Shown here: positions 1-7,328 of the stretch, one piece after another | Numbering within the stretch: the first letter of the stretch is position 1 | Layout: each line of letters starts with the position of its first letter | NCBI RefSeq assembly: GCF_014486675.1 | Contig: NZ_JACTAC010000033.1 | Span: forward strand, 1-34,679 | DNA from: Flavobacterium macrobrachii | GTDB taxonomy: Bacteria > Bacteroidota > Bacteroidia > Flavobacteriales > Flavobacteriaceae | Direction: 5' to 3' | DNA: 34,679 nucleotides | Notes under the pieces: generated by a model | Seen by the model: only the letters and a program-made list of their open reading frames with translations | Told to the model about the DNA's origin: nothing | Databases searched by the model: none | Translations under genes and position numbers: made by a program

Positions 1-315
1 TAATTTATTATATCGAATAGCTATTCTATCCAAAGACAACGCTGGAGAACTCAAAATGCTGCTTGTTTTTTCAATTTTTCTAATGGTTGAAATATCAATT
101 TTAGTATTAACAACAAACAAGCTTTTAATGGTTAATAGATTTTCGTTTATGATATATTTTGTTGATTTTGATATAAATACAACTAAAAGAAGGATTGATA
201 TAAAAATCAAATAGCCAAACCACTTTCCTTCAATTATACTTGTAATACTCAAAAAAAGTGGATACAGTAATGGTAATCCTAACCACCAATCGATTTTTGA
301 TTTATAGATTTTCAT
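1..315 (-). CDS. PH-domain-like membrane protein, 3' part outside the window
   Basis: This is an open leftward frame of 105 codons with no stop before the window edge, so the C-terminus is missing. It begins MKIYKSKIDWW. A hydrophobic pair follows (about residues 12-25 and 33-49), and then a beta-rich stretch with the pattern YIINENLLTIKS and ISTIRKIEK. Two membrane segments followed by this pattern are typical of small bacterial PH-domain (bPH-type) proteins of unknown role. The ATG lies one base after the stop codon of the upstream cysteine-cluster gene, which suggests co-transcription. The family name is an inference from pattern; the frame itself is directly visible. Confidence 0.7.
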   Translation of the reverse strand, partial: MKIYKSKIDWWLGLPLLYPLFLSITSIIEGKWFGYLIFISILLLVVFISKSTKYIINENLLTIKSLFVVNTKIDISTIRKIEKTSSILSSPALSLDRIAIRYNKL

Positions 316-316
316 T

Positions 317-811
317 TTACAAAGGCATTTTAAGTTTCATTTCTTCCACAATATTAAATGCTGCTGGACAAATTTCTATGTTTTTCAATGTCAGATTGGA
401 TATTTGCTGAAACTTTTTTCTATCCGTATGAGGAAATTCGCGACACGCTTTTGGGCGAACATCATAGATAAAGCATTTATTGTCGGCTTCCAAAAAAGTA
501 CACGGTACACTTTGCAACACATAATCATTGTCTTCATCAATGCGTAAATATTGGTCGATAAACTGCTGCGGTTTTTGTCTAAAATGCTTTGAAATTCGTT
601 CAATATCAGCCAAAGTGAAAAGCGGACCAGTTGTTTTACAGCAATTGGCACATTCCAAACAATCGGTTTTTTTAAACTCGGCTTCGTGTAAATCTTGCAT
701 TACATAATCCAAATTTTTGGGTGTTTTCTTTTTAAGCTTATCGAAATACTTTTTGTTTTCGTTATGCTTATCTTTGGCAAGTTTCCCGAGTTCGTTTAAT
801 TGTGGTTTCAA
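317..811 (-). CDS. YkgJ-family cysteine cluster protein
   Basis: The 164-residue product has the cysteine pattern of the YkgJ / UPF0153 family, which probably binds zinc or an iron-sulfur cluster. C51, C54, C57 and C58 form CxxCxxCC, followed by C104, C113 and C123 in a segment reading IYDVRPKACREFPH. The biochemical role of the family is not settled. The only in-frame start near the expected N-terminus is TTG, because an in-frame TGA lies two codons upstream. That TTG is part of a heptamer repeat (see 805-825), so the repeat seems to have replaced the usual ATG. The PH-domain gene follows after one base. Confidence 0.88.
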   Translation of the reverse strand: MKPQLNELGKLAKDKHNENKKYFDKLKKKTPKNLDYVMQDLHEAEFKKTDCLECANCCKTTGPLFTLADIERISKHFRQKPQQFIDQYLRIDEDNDYVLQSVPCTFLEADNKCFIYDVRPKACREFPHTDRKKFQQISNLTLKNIEICPAAFNIVEEMKLKMPL

Positions 812-896
812 GTTTCAAGTTTGCTACGCCCGTTCACAAAAGTTCGGGTCATGTTGAACCACAAAGTTAAACAACTTGAAACATTAAACCTGAAAC
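805..896. repeat. Paired inverted heptamer arrays
   Basis: Positions 805-825 are three 7-bp units, GTTTCAA, GTTTCAA and GTTTGCT. Positions 876-896 are three units of the opposite sense, TTGAAAC, ATTAAAC and CTGAAAC. Together they form an inverted pair in the divergent spacer between the cysteine-cluster gene and the methyltransferase gene, and the first unit supplies the TTG start of the cysteine-cluster gene. No clear promoter motif is seen in this spacer. Confidence 0.8.
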
Positions 897-905
897 TTTA
901 TAAAA

Positions 906-1607
906 ATGTTAGATCTTTTCGGAAAAGCCATACTTGATTATCAAACCAATAATTCGCCAGAAGATTTAATCACGGAAACCAATATTTCTGAAGCCGATGA
1001 AATGGATGTTGCCTATCTTTTTAGAGATTTTAAATCGATGCCAAGGTTGGAACAAAAAGCATTGCAATTGGCTAAAGGAAAAGTACTCGACGTTGGTTGC
1101 GGCGCAGGAAGTCATGGTTTGTATCTTCAAGAAAAAGGATTTGATGTAACGGCAATTGATATTTCTGAAAACGCAGTAAAAGCTTGTCAATTAAGAGGTT
1201 TGAAGAATGTAAAAGTTCAAGATGTTTTAGCTGTTGAGAATGAAAAATTTGACACTATTCTACTATTAATGAATGGAACAGGAATTTTCAGAACGTTGAT
1301 GGAATGTTCAAAATATCTGCAAAAATTAAAAGCTTTGCTTAATCCAAATGGTCAAATTTTAATCGATAGTTCGGACATTATCTATATGTATGACGAAGAT
1401 GAAGATGGAAGTTATCTTGTTCCAGCCAATCAATATTATGGTGAATTGGTTTTTACAGTTTCTTATAAAGGTGAAACTGACGAACCGTTTACTTGGTTGT
1501 ATTTGGATTATAATACGCTACAAAACGCTGCGCATGCCAATGGTTTGCACTGCGAATTAATTATGGAAGGAAAGCATTTTGATTATTTAGCGAAAATCTA
1601 TATTTAA
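906..1607 (+). CDS. Class I SAM-dependent methyltransferase
   Basis: The 233-residue product has SAM-binding motif I at about residues 60-70 (VLDVGCGAGSH), an acidic residue after the second strand (VTAIDIS), and the post-I/II pattern FDTILLLMNGTG. This is the Rossmann fold of small-molecule or protein methyltransferases. The substrate cannot be read from the sequence. The gene stands alone on the plus strand. Its stop overlaps by four bases the ancestral stop of the convergent TonB-domain gene, whose frame is now closed earlier by a nonsense codon. Confidence 0.85.
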   Translation: MLDLFGKAILDYQTNNSPEDLITETNISEADEMDVAYLFRDFKSMPRLEQKALQLAKGKVLDVGCGAGSHGLYLQEKGFDVTAIDISENAVKACQLRGLKNVKVQDVLAVENEKFDTILLLMNGTGIFRTLMECSKYLQKLKALLNPNGQILIDSSDIIYMYDEDEDGSYLVPANQYYGELVFTVSYKGETDEPFTWLYLDYNTLQNAAHANGLHCELIMEGKHFDYLAKIYI

Positions 1608-1633
1608 GATTGGATAGTTATTGGTAATGAATA

Positions 1634-1993
1634 TTAAACTCTGACTTTTTCGCCATTAAATTCTCCTGGTTTCCAAACTGGACAAGCTTCTAAAACACGA
1701 ACCGCTTCTTCGCCAGTTCCATGACCAATGTCTCTTATAACTTTTATATCACTAAGATTTCCATCTTTTTCGATAATAAAAGTTAAAAATATTTTCCCTT
1801 TTAAACCTTTAACATTCGGTGTTTTATAATTTTGACCGATATATTTATAAAATTCTGTCATTCCTCCAGGAAATTCAGGTTGCACTTGAATTCCAGCAGT
1901 ATTGTAGATGTTTTCGTTAATTTGAGTTTGATCTTTTTGTGCTTGAATTTGAGTTGAAAAAAACATTAAAAAGATAATTGCTAGATATTTCAT
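1634..1993 (-). CDS. Secreted TonB C-terminal-domain protein, truncated by a nonsense codon
   Basis: The 119-residue product has a signal peptide (MKYLAIIFLMFFSTQIQAQ) followed by a TonB C-terminal domain closely matching the full-length TonB at 6504-7298; both share NTAGIQVQPEFPGGM and IKVIRDIG. It has no proline-rich spanner and no retained membrane anchor. It stops right after KVRV at a TAA. The next codons in the same frame read YSLPITIQS and then a stop at 1604-1606, matching the TonB tail QYSLPISIQSAD. The Gln codon CAA has therefore become TAA, removing the last beta strand. The truncated product may be non-functional. A -7 motif lies at 2010-2017. Confidence 0.8.
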   Translation of the reverse strand: MKYLAIIFLMFFSTQIQAQKDQTQINENIYNTAGIQVQPEFPGGMTEFYKYIGQNYKTPNVKGLKGKIFLTFIIEKDGNLSDIKVIRDIGHGTGEEAVRVLEACPVWKPGEFNGEKVRV

Positions 1994-2009
1994 ACGTTTA
2001 TTGTTTATT

Positions 2010-2017
2010 CAAATTTA
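2010..2017 (-). promoter_or_regulatory. -7 promoter element of the TonB-domain gene
   Basis: On the minus strand this reads TAAATTTG, an exact match to the Bacteroidota -7 consensus TAnnTTTG, 16 bases upstream of the ATG at 1993. No TTG stands at the usual spacing for the -33 element, so the assignment rests on the -7 box alone. Confidence 0.45.
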
Positions 2018-2030
2018 TCATTTTTTTGCA

Positions 2031-2062
2031 CAAAAAAGTCCCAAACTATAGAAAGTTGGGAC
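2031..2062 (-). terminator. Rho-independent terminator after the DUF2059 gene
   Basis: On the minus strand GTCCCAA and TTGGGAC (2038-2044 and 2056-2062) pair in a 7-bp stem, followed by a run of six T (2032-2037). It lies 25 bases past the stop of the DUF2059 gene and ahead of the next leftward promoter. Confidence 0.75.
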
Positions 2063-2087
2063 ATTTTGTAAGTTTAAAATACAAGTA

Positions 2088-2492
2088 TTATTGCATGTAT
2101 TTTGTCATCATAGCTTGTACTTCGCCTTGTAAAGACATCATTGACTCTTGCGATTTTTCTGCAATTGCTTCTGCTTTTTCAGCCATTTTTTTACCGGTTG
2201 GGCTATTGTAAAATGCTAACATTGCTTTTATATCATCTTTAGAATATTCAGCCATATAGATTTCTGCTGTTGCATCATTAGCTTTTTTCATCAAAGCATC
2301 AAATTCAATTACAAATGCAGCTTGTTTAGCAGAAGGTATCATCGTAAGCAGTTGTTTTTTGGCAGCATTTAATTGACCAGAAGCACCACTTTTTTCAATT
2401 ACTTGTAGTATGTCTTCTTTGTTTGCTTTTTCTTGTGCAACCACTACACCTGTAATAAGAACAAATGCAATTGAGAATAAAAATTTTTTCAT
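2088..2492 (-). CDS. Secreted DUF2059-like protein
   Basis: The 134-residue product starts with a clear signal peptide (MKKFLFSIAFVLITGVVVAQ). The mature part is all helical and ends in the pattern EYSKDDIKAMLAFYNSPTG, which is characteristic of DUF2059 proteins; their function is unknown. It is probably periplasmic. A stem-loop terminator follows the stop at 2031-2062, so it appears to be the last gene of its transcript. The start codon is the first Met of the signal peptide. Confidence 0.82.
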   Translation of the reverse strand: MKKFLFSIAFVLITGVVVAQEKANKEDILQVIEKSGASGQLNAAKKQLLTMIPSAKQAAFVIEFDALMKKANDATAEIYMAEYSKDDIKAMLAFYNSPTGKKMAEKAEAIAEKSQESMMSLQGEVQAMMTKYMQ

Positions 2493-2550
2493 TATTTTTT
2501 GGATTATGTTAATGGTATAAAAATAGGATTTTTTTTTAAATAAAGAAAAG

Positions 2551-2937
2551 TTATTTTCTTTGAAATGTCATGGGATATTTTATTTCAACGCTAAATGGTT
2601 TTCCGTTACGTTTTGCAGGTTCCCATTTCGGACATTTTTTTAAAACACGTATAATTTCTATAGCTGACTCAGTATCTAAAACTTGAATGATTTTGATATT
2701 CTTTACCTCACCATTTTCATCAACAGTAAATGAAAAAATCATGGTTCCGGGTTTAGAGACTTTGGAATAATCAAATTCACTACTTATAAATTTTCCAAAT
2801 TCATTCATTGAATCATCACCTTTAAATTTTGGGTCTATTCTGTCTCCGTTGAGGTAAACTTCATCTTCACCAGCAATTTGGGCTAATGAAAAAAGAGGTG
2901 TCATAAATATTATTAAAAAGAAAAAGGTTTTCTTCAT
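2551..2937 (-). CDS. Secreted TonB C-terminal-domain protein
   Basis: The 128-residue product has a signal peptide ending near LFSLAQ and a single TonB-C-like domain: GTMIFSFTVDENGEVKNIKI, then RVLKKCPKWEPAKRNGKP, closing with the final strand VEIKYPMTFQ that the 1634-1993 paralogue has lost. It lacks the proline-rich spanner and anchor of true TonB, so it is probably a soluble or loosely attached periplasmic protein rather than an energy transducer. The ATG follows the queE stop by one base (TAAATG), so translation is probably coupled to queE. Confidence 0.8.
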   Translation of the reverse strand: MKKTFFFLIIFMTPLFSLAQIAGEDEVYLNGDRIDPKFKGDDSMNEFGKFISSEFDYSKVSKPGTMIFSFTVDENGEVKNIKIIQVLDTESAIEIIRVLKKCPKWEPAKRNGKPFSVEIKYPMTFQRK

Positions 2938-2938
2938 T

Positions 2939-3571
2939 TTATGGAATATTCAGGTATTTATGCGTTTGCAATGAAACTCTCCATTTTGGATTATTCATAA
3001 CATAGTCAACAATCAACGGTGTCATTTCTTCTTTTTTACTCCATTCGGGTTGTAGAAAAAGAATGGCATTTGGATTTACTTTTGCGGCTTGTTCTTCGGC
3101 AAATTGAAAATCGTGTTTGTTGTATATGATTACTTTTAATTCGTCAGCAATATCATAAGCGGTTTGAACTGGCAGTTTAGTTTTCTTTGGCGAAAGACAA
3201 AACCAATCCCAAGTTCCAGTTACATCATAAGCTCCAGAAGTTTCAATATGAACTCGAAGATTTTTTGTTTTTAATTTTTGGGTAAGTAATGTCATATCCC
3301 AAGTTAACGGTTCGCCACCAGTGATTACGACAGTGTCGGCACATTTTGAAGCGTTTTCAACAATTATGTCAGTAGCTGTTGGTGGATGCAAATCGGCATT
3401 CCAGCTTTCTTTAACATCACACCAATGGCAACCTACATCGCAACCGCCAATTCTAATGAAGTAAGCCGCAGTTCCGGTGTGAAATCCTTCGCCTTGAATG
3501 GTGTAGAATTCTTCCATCAGCGGAAGCATTTCTCCTTTATTTACTGCTAATTGTATTTCTTTTGCAATCAT
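2939..3571 (-). CDS. queE: 7-carboxy-7-deazaguanine synthase (QueE)
   Basis: This radical SAM enzyme of queuosine biosynthesis converts 6-carboxytetrahydropterin to 7-carboxy-7-deazaguanine. The short-loop radical SAM cysteines are C44, C48 and C51 in GGCDVGCHWCDVK, and the N-terminal EEFYTIQGEGFHTGTAA is typical of QueE. The frame could extend upstream to 3631, but I chose the Met at 3571, giving 210 residues, because the family normally begins near IQLAVNKGEMLPLMEEF. A -7 box (3591-3598) lies inside the possible extension. It is co-transcribed with the small TonB-domain gene. queA of the same pathway is at 18730-19779. Confidence 0.93.
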   Translation of the reverse strand: MIAKEIQLAVNKGEMLPLMEEFYTIQGEGFHTGTAAYFIRIGGCDVGCHWCDVKESWNADLHPPTATDIIVENASKCADTVVITGGEPLTWDMTLLTQKLKTKNLRVHIETSGAYDVTGTWDWFCLSPKKTKLPVQTAYDIADELKVIIYNKHDFQFAEEQAAKVNPNAILFLQPEWSKKEEMTPLIVDYVMNNPKWRVSLQTHKYLNIP

Positions 3572-3590
3572 TTTAATCAAAAATAGTCTG

Positions 3591-3598
3591 CAAAGATA
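3591..3598 (-). promoter_or_regulatory. -7 promoter element of queE
   Basis: On the minus strand this reads TATCTTTG, an exact TAnnTTTG match 20 bases upstream of the chosen queE start. Its position rules against the longer upstream start. No good -33 TTG is seen. Confidence 0.5.
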
Positions 3599-3635
3599 CT
3601 CAATTTGTTCAGCTTGTTTTTGAAATGTCATTAAA

Positions 3636-3665
3636 TAAAAAAACCATCCAAAAAATGGATGGTTT
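3636..3665 (-). terminator. Rho-independent terminator of the Ton/TPR operon
   Basis: On the minus strand AAACCATCCA and TGGATGGTTT (10-bp perfect stem, 3641-3665, 5-base loop) are followed by a T-rich tract. The hairpin lies 21 bases after the stop of the TPR gene, so it ends the leftward exbB-to-TPR transcript. Confidence 0.88.
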
Positions 3666-3685
3666 AGTAATGAGTTGTATTCTTA

Positions 3686-5350
3686 TTATTTCAAAAGTTT
3701 CATTGATTCTAATGCGTAAGAATTTGTTGGATCAATAGCTAACGTTTTGTTAAAAAGTTCTTTAGCTTTAGCTTTATCTGAATTTGCATAATGCGCAGCC
3801 ATATTGTTAAAAGCTTCTACGAACTTAGATTTGTTTTTAGTTATTTCTTCTTGACCTTTTGCTGTCACTACATCCATATACTGTTGGTAATAATCAGACA
3901 TTTGTTGATCATTCTCTAACAATTTATTGGTTCTCGCTCTAAAGATGTATGCATCTTGAGTTGTTGGAGAAGCCGTGATTACGTTTCCAAAAGCAACATC
4001 GGCTTTTTGTAGTGCAATTTTATCTCTTTTATCAGCATCTTTTCCAGAGTTGTCATAGTAAAGTGCGTTTCCTAGATAGAAATTATCGATTAAGAAATTT
4101 TTAGAAGTTGGAACACTAACTGCCGCTTCAAAAACTGCTGCTGCTGCGCCAAACGCTTTTTGCTCGTATAATTTTTTACCAATTTCATTTAAGTCATTAG
4201 CAATTAACGGATCCATTTCGATTGCTTTTTTTACTGTTGTCATGGCATCAGTTAAAGCAGTTGGATCGATAACTTTTCCATCTTCAGTGATTGCTTTTTT
4301 GATTTTTGCTTGTGCTAAATAGGCATAATCTTTTGCAATAATTTTATGATTTGGATTAGAAGTATAATCGGTTAACGCTTTTAAAGCACCGTCAATATTT
4401 CCGTTTTCATAAGCTGAATAACCTAAATATCTTAGAATTCTTGGGTTTACACCGTCTAATTCTTTCATTTTGTTAGCAACAACTTCTAATGCTTTGTAAT
4501 CTTTTGCTAAGATTAAAAAGTCAGCATGACGCATACGAGAGTTCAAAGAATAATCAGTTAAGCTCATGTATTTTTCATAAAAACTCAATGCTTTTTTGAT
4601 GTTTTCATTATAAGTTTTTGGTTCGTTATTTCCCCATAAATAGTGAGTTTCAGCTAATTCTCTGTAAACTGGACCATAATTTGGGTTGATAGCGATAACT
4701 TCGTTGTATGCTTTAACGGCTTCAGTATAAGCTTTGGCACCTTTCAAAAGCACACCTAATTGCATTTTTGCTCTTATCAAAGTGTTGTCAGTTTGATACG
4801 CATTTCTATAAGCAACATAAGCATCGTTTTGATTTTTGTCGCCATAAAAAGCGTCACCAAGTGCAAGTTGAACTTGTGCATCATTTGGGTTTGCCAATTT
4901 GGCTTTGTTCAAAACTTCAATTGCTTTTTTGTAATTAGGTTTGTCAGCATTCATATAAGCACGAGCAATGTAAACTAATTCCTCAGTATCTTTCTTTTTC
5001 AAATCTTTAGTAACCATATCAAATTTAGCTTGTGCAGCACTATGATTATTGGCATCTAAATCCATTTGACCTAAACCAATATGATTTAGTTTAGCACTTT
5101 CACTTGCTGTTAAACCTTTTTGAAAATAGATTGCAGCAGAGTCCGCAATATTTTGTTTTAAATATATGTTTCCTAGAAGGAAATTTGCTTTTCCGTTGCT
5201 TGGTTTAGCTTGTATAATCGATTTTAGAAGTCCTTTTGCTTTTTCAAATTGTTCTGCATCGATGGCTTTTTTCGCTGGCTCTAAATCTTGAGCTTGCGTT
5301 GTAAAAGTTGAAGCCAATAGGGCAAAACTTAAAATTTTAATCGTTTTCAT
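3686..5350 (-). CDS. Secreted tetratricopeptide repeat protein
   Basis: The 554-residue product has a signal peptide (MKTIKILSFALLASTFTTQA) followed by many TPR-like helix pairs, for example AIYFQKGLTASESAKLNHIG, AIEVLNKAKLANPNDAQVQLALGDAFY, AVKAYNEVIAINPNYGPVYRELAE and AKELFNKTLAIDPTNSYALE. It is probably a periplasmic scaffold. It is the last gene of the leftward Ton operon, 31 bases after the PstS-like gene, and is followed by a strong terminator. Its partner is unknown; location suggests a structural role for the Ton complex or its neighbour lipoprotein. Confidence 0.88.
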   Translation of the reverse strand: MKTIKILSFALLASTFTTQAQDLEPAKKAIDAEQFEKAKGLLKSIIQAKPSNGKANFLLGNIYLKQNIADSAAIYFQKGLTASESAKLNHIGLGQMDLDANNHSAAQAKFDMVTKDLKKKDTEELVYIARAYMNADKPNYKKAIEVLNKAKLANPNDAQVQLALGDAFYGDKNQNDAYVAYRNAYQTDNTLIRAKMQLGVLLKGAKAYTEAVKAYNEVIAINPNYGPVYRELAETHYLWGNNEPKTYNENIKKALSFYEKYMSLTDYSLNSRMRHADFLILAKDYKALEVVANKMKELDGVNPRILRYLGYSAYENGNIDGALKALTDYTSNPNHKIIAKDYAYLAQAKIKKAITEDGKVIDPTALTDAMTTVKKAIEMDPLIANDLNEIGKKLYEQKAFGAAAAVFEAAVSVPTSKNFLIDNFYLGNALYYDNSGKDADKRDKIALQKADVAFGNVITASPTTQDAYIFRARTNKLLENDQQMSDYYQQYMDVVTAKGQEEITKNKSKFVEAFNNMAAHYANSDKAKAKELFNKTLAIDPTNSYALESMKLLK

Positions 5351-5381
5351 TTTTCTTGTATTTAATTTTGTCTTTAAATTT

Positions 5382-6272
5382 TTATTTTCTTATCACGATT
5401 TTGCGACTAGGCATGCGAACAGGAAGTAATCCTGATTTTAACACAATTCTTTGTCCTCTTTCTCCACCAAGAAAGGAAGCAAATCCCATTCCTAGTCCAG
5501 AATAACCTTGACAATTTATAATATACAAATCACGTGCCAAAGGATATTTTCCTTGTGCTAGATTATCTTGGCTTGGATAAATATAGTCTTGTTTGTTTTT
5601 ATCTTTCACGCTCAAAACCGTAACGGCATCAACATTGTTTTGCATATCCAACGGAGGTTGTGTTAACCAGTTAACGCCAACAACTCCTATCATTCCATCG
5701 TTTTCTGCCACATATTTTATTACTTCACTATTGGTATTAAATGAGTAAATATTTTTTTGTGGAGTAACTTTTATACCCGACAATTCCGAAATTAATCTTA
5801 CTGAACTTGAGTTTGGATTGTCAAAAACTAAACCTTTAATTCCATTAACCGAATTCCCTTTCATGAAATTTATTACATCATCTAGTGCAATCAATGTATC
5901 ATTTGATTTTTTATTTCGTATAAAAACGACCGCATCTGTTGCAAAATGCGTCATTTTTGGATTGATTTTTTTGGCTACAAAAGCTTTCAATTCATCATTG
6001 GATAGTTTTCTTGGTAACACTGCAATTTTTACAGTGTCATTCATTAAACTATTGATGATTTCATTTTCTGATTTTGTAATCAACTTTAATTTTGCATCAT
6101 ATTCGGTTTCAAAAACGGCTTGTTGATCTTCAACTATTGGAAAGATAGATTCATCAACAAAAAGTGAAGCTTTACCTTTTATAATGGTTTCTTTGTTCTT
6201 GTCTTGACAGGCAAAAACGAATAGAACAAGTACTAGTAATAATCCTGATAATGTTTTTAGAAATTTAGTCAT
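5382..6272 (-). CDS. PstS-like substrate-binding lipoprotein
   Basis: The 296-residue product begins with a lipoprotein signal ending VFAC (Cys at about 22). The rest has the periplasmic binding-protein fold of the PstS group: GKASLFVDESIFPIVEDQQAVFE at the N-terminus, FDNPNSSSVRLISEL in the hinge region, and YPLARDLYIIN near the C-terminus. No PstC, PstA or PstB genes are nearby, so it probably does not serve a classical phosphate ABC transporter. It overlaps the upstream 79-residue membrane protein gene by eight bases and lies inside the Ton operon. The ligand is unknown. Confidence 0.83.
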   Translation of the reverse strand: MTKFLKTLSGLLLVLVLFVFACQDKNKETIIKGKASLFVDESIFPIVEDQQAVFETEYDAKLKLITKSENEIINSLMNDTVKIAVLPRKLSNDELKAFVAKKINPKMTHFATDAVVFIRNKKSNDTLIALDDVINFMKGNSVNGIKGLVFDNPNSSSVRLISELSGIKVTPQKNIYSFNTNSEVIKYVAENDGMIGVVGVNWLTQPPLDMQNNVDAVTVLSVKDKNKQDYIYPSQDNLAQGKYPLARDLYIINCQGYSGLGMGFASFLGGERGQRIVLKSGLLPVRMPSRKIVIRK

Positions 6273-6504
6273 TCTGAATTTTATCTGTGTTAAAAAAACG
6301 TAAAAATCTTAAAAAAGCATATACAATTAGAATTACTCCTAATGCGGTTCTATAGTTGGATGGCATGTTCAGGGGTAATTTTTCCCAAAAAATGATAAAC
6401 AATCCAATTGTTAAATAAATCAAAAAAAACAAAATTCCTATAACGAGAAGAAATCGCTCTTTTAGCGATTTCTTCTTGAAATTTTCTATAAATCTTGATA
6501 ACAT
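6265..6504 (-). CDS. Small two-helix membrane protein in the Ton operon
   Basis: The 79-residue product has a basic N-terminus (NFKKKSLKER), then two hydrophobic segments at about 18-39 and 52-68. I do not recognise a named family. The start codon shares a base with the tonB stop (TAATG) and its end overlaps the PstS-like gene by eight bases, so it is translationally coupled to both and very likely a real protein. It may be an accessory inner-membrane subunit of the ExbB-ExbD-TonB machinery, but that is only inferred from position. Confidence 0.82.
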   Translation of the reverse strand: MLSRFIENFKKKSLKERFLLVIGILFFLIYLTIGLFIIFWEKLPLNMPSNYRTALGVILIVYAFLRFLRFFNTDKIQND

Positions 6505-7298
6505 TAGTCAGCAGATTGGATGCTAATAGGCAAGGAGTATTGTACCCTTACTTTTTTACCATTTTGTTCACCTGCATTCCATTTTGGACAAGATTTTAAA
6601 ACTCTGATAGCTTCTTTTCCCGTTCCATATCCAATATCTCTAATAACTTTGATATCAGTTAATGAACCATCTTTTTCTACTACGAAAGTTACAAATACTT
6701 TTCCTTTTAAGCCTTCTTCATCTGGTACTTGGAAGTTTTTACCAATAAACTTGTAAAATTTATCCATTCCACCAGGAAATTCAGGTTGTACTTGGATACC
6801 TGCCGTGTTATAAATTCCGTTGTCTTCTTCAACTACTTGATTAACTGGTCCATTTCCAACTGGTTCAATAGTTAATGGAGCATCAGGATCACCTTTTATT
6901 GTTTCGTTGCCTAATTTTTTATCCTTGATTTCTTCAATCTTTGGTGGTTCTTCAACAATTTCTTCCGTTTTTGCAACCACAGGTTTAACAAACTTTACCT
7001 GATCCACTTTTGGTGGTGGTGGTGGTGGTGGTGGAAGATCTTTTGGTTTTTCTTCTTTTGGAGGTAACTTAATCGTTACAATTTTTTTGTCTAAAACAGC
7101 TTCTTCATCGCTACTGTTTGGAATTAAATCAGCTATCAAAGGTGATGCTACCGCCAAACCAAAAATAAATGCTCCAATTAGAAATGCACGAATATTAGTT
7201 TTTGGATTTTCTTGACGAAGTTCATATGCACCATACGCCTTGTTTTTTCCTTCAAAAACGATGTCTATCCACTGTCTTTTAAATAAGTCTAATTTCAT
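6504..7298 (-). CDS. tonB: Energy transducer TonB
   Basis: This 264-residue protein links the inner-membrane proton motor to outer-membrane receptors. Its single membrane helix is at about residues 37-55 (AFLIGAFIFGLAVASPLIA). A proline-rich periplasmic spanner follows (PPKEEKPKDLPPPPPPPPK), then a TonB C-terminal domain (VQPEFPGGMDKFYKFIGKN to VRVQYSLPISIQSAD). It is preceded by exbB and two exbD genes in the same operon, as is usual in Flavobacteria. The domain is the likely parent of the truncated paralogue at 1634-1993. Confidence 0.93.
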   Translation of the reverse strand: MKLDLFKRQWIDIVFEGKNKAYGAYELRQENPKTNIRAFLIGAFIFGLAVASPLIADLIPNSSDEEAVLDKKIVTIKLPPKEEKPKDLPPPPPPPPKVDQVKFVKPVVAKTEEIVEEPPKIEEIKDKKLGNETIKGDPDAPLTIEPVGNGPVNQVVEEDNGIYNTAGIQVQPEFPGGMDKFYKFIGKNFQVPDEEGLKGKVFVTFVVEKDGSLTDIKVIRDIGYGTGKEAIRVLKSCPKWNAGEQNGKKVRVQYSLPISIQSAD

Positions 7299-7328
7299 TT
7301 TTTTACTTTTAAAGATTAGTACAAGACA

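Noticed and set aside
3572..3631. Longer QueE start at 3631
   Set aside because: The extra 20 residues do not resemble the family, and a -7 promoter box lies inside them.
5818..6126. Plus-strand frame of 102 codons opposite the PstS-like gene
   Set aside because: It lies antisense within a well-supported gene and has no recognisable protein features.
5382..6272. Phosphate ABC transporter operon
   Set aside because: Only a PstS-like protein is present; PstC, PstA, PstB and PhoU are absent and the gene is embedded in the Ton operon.
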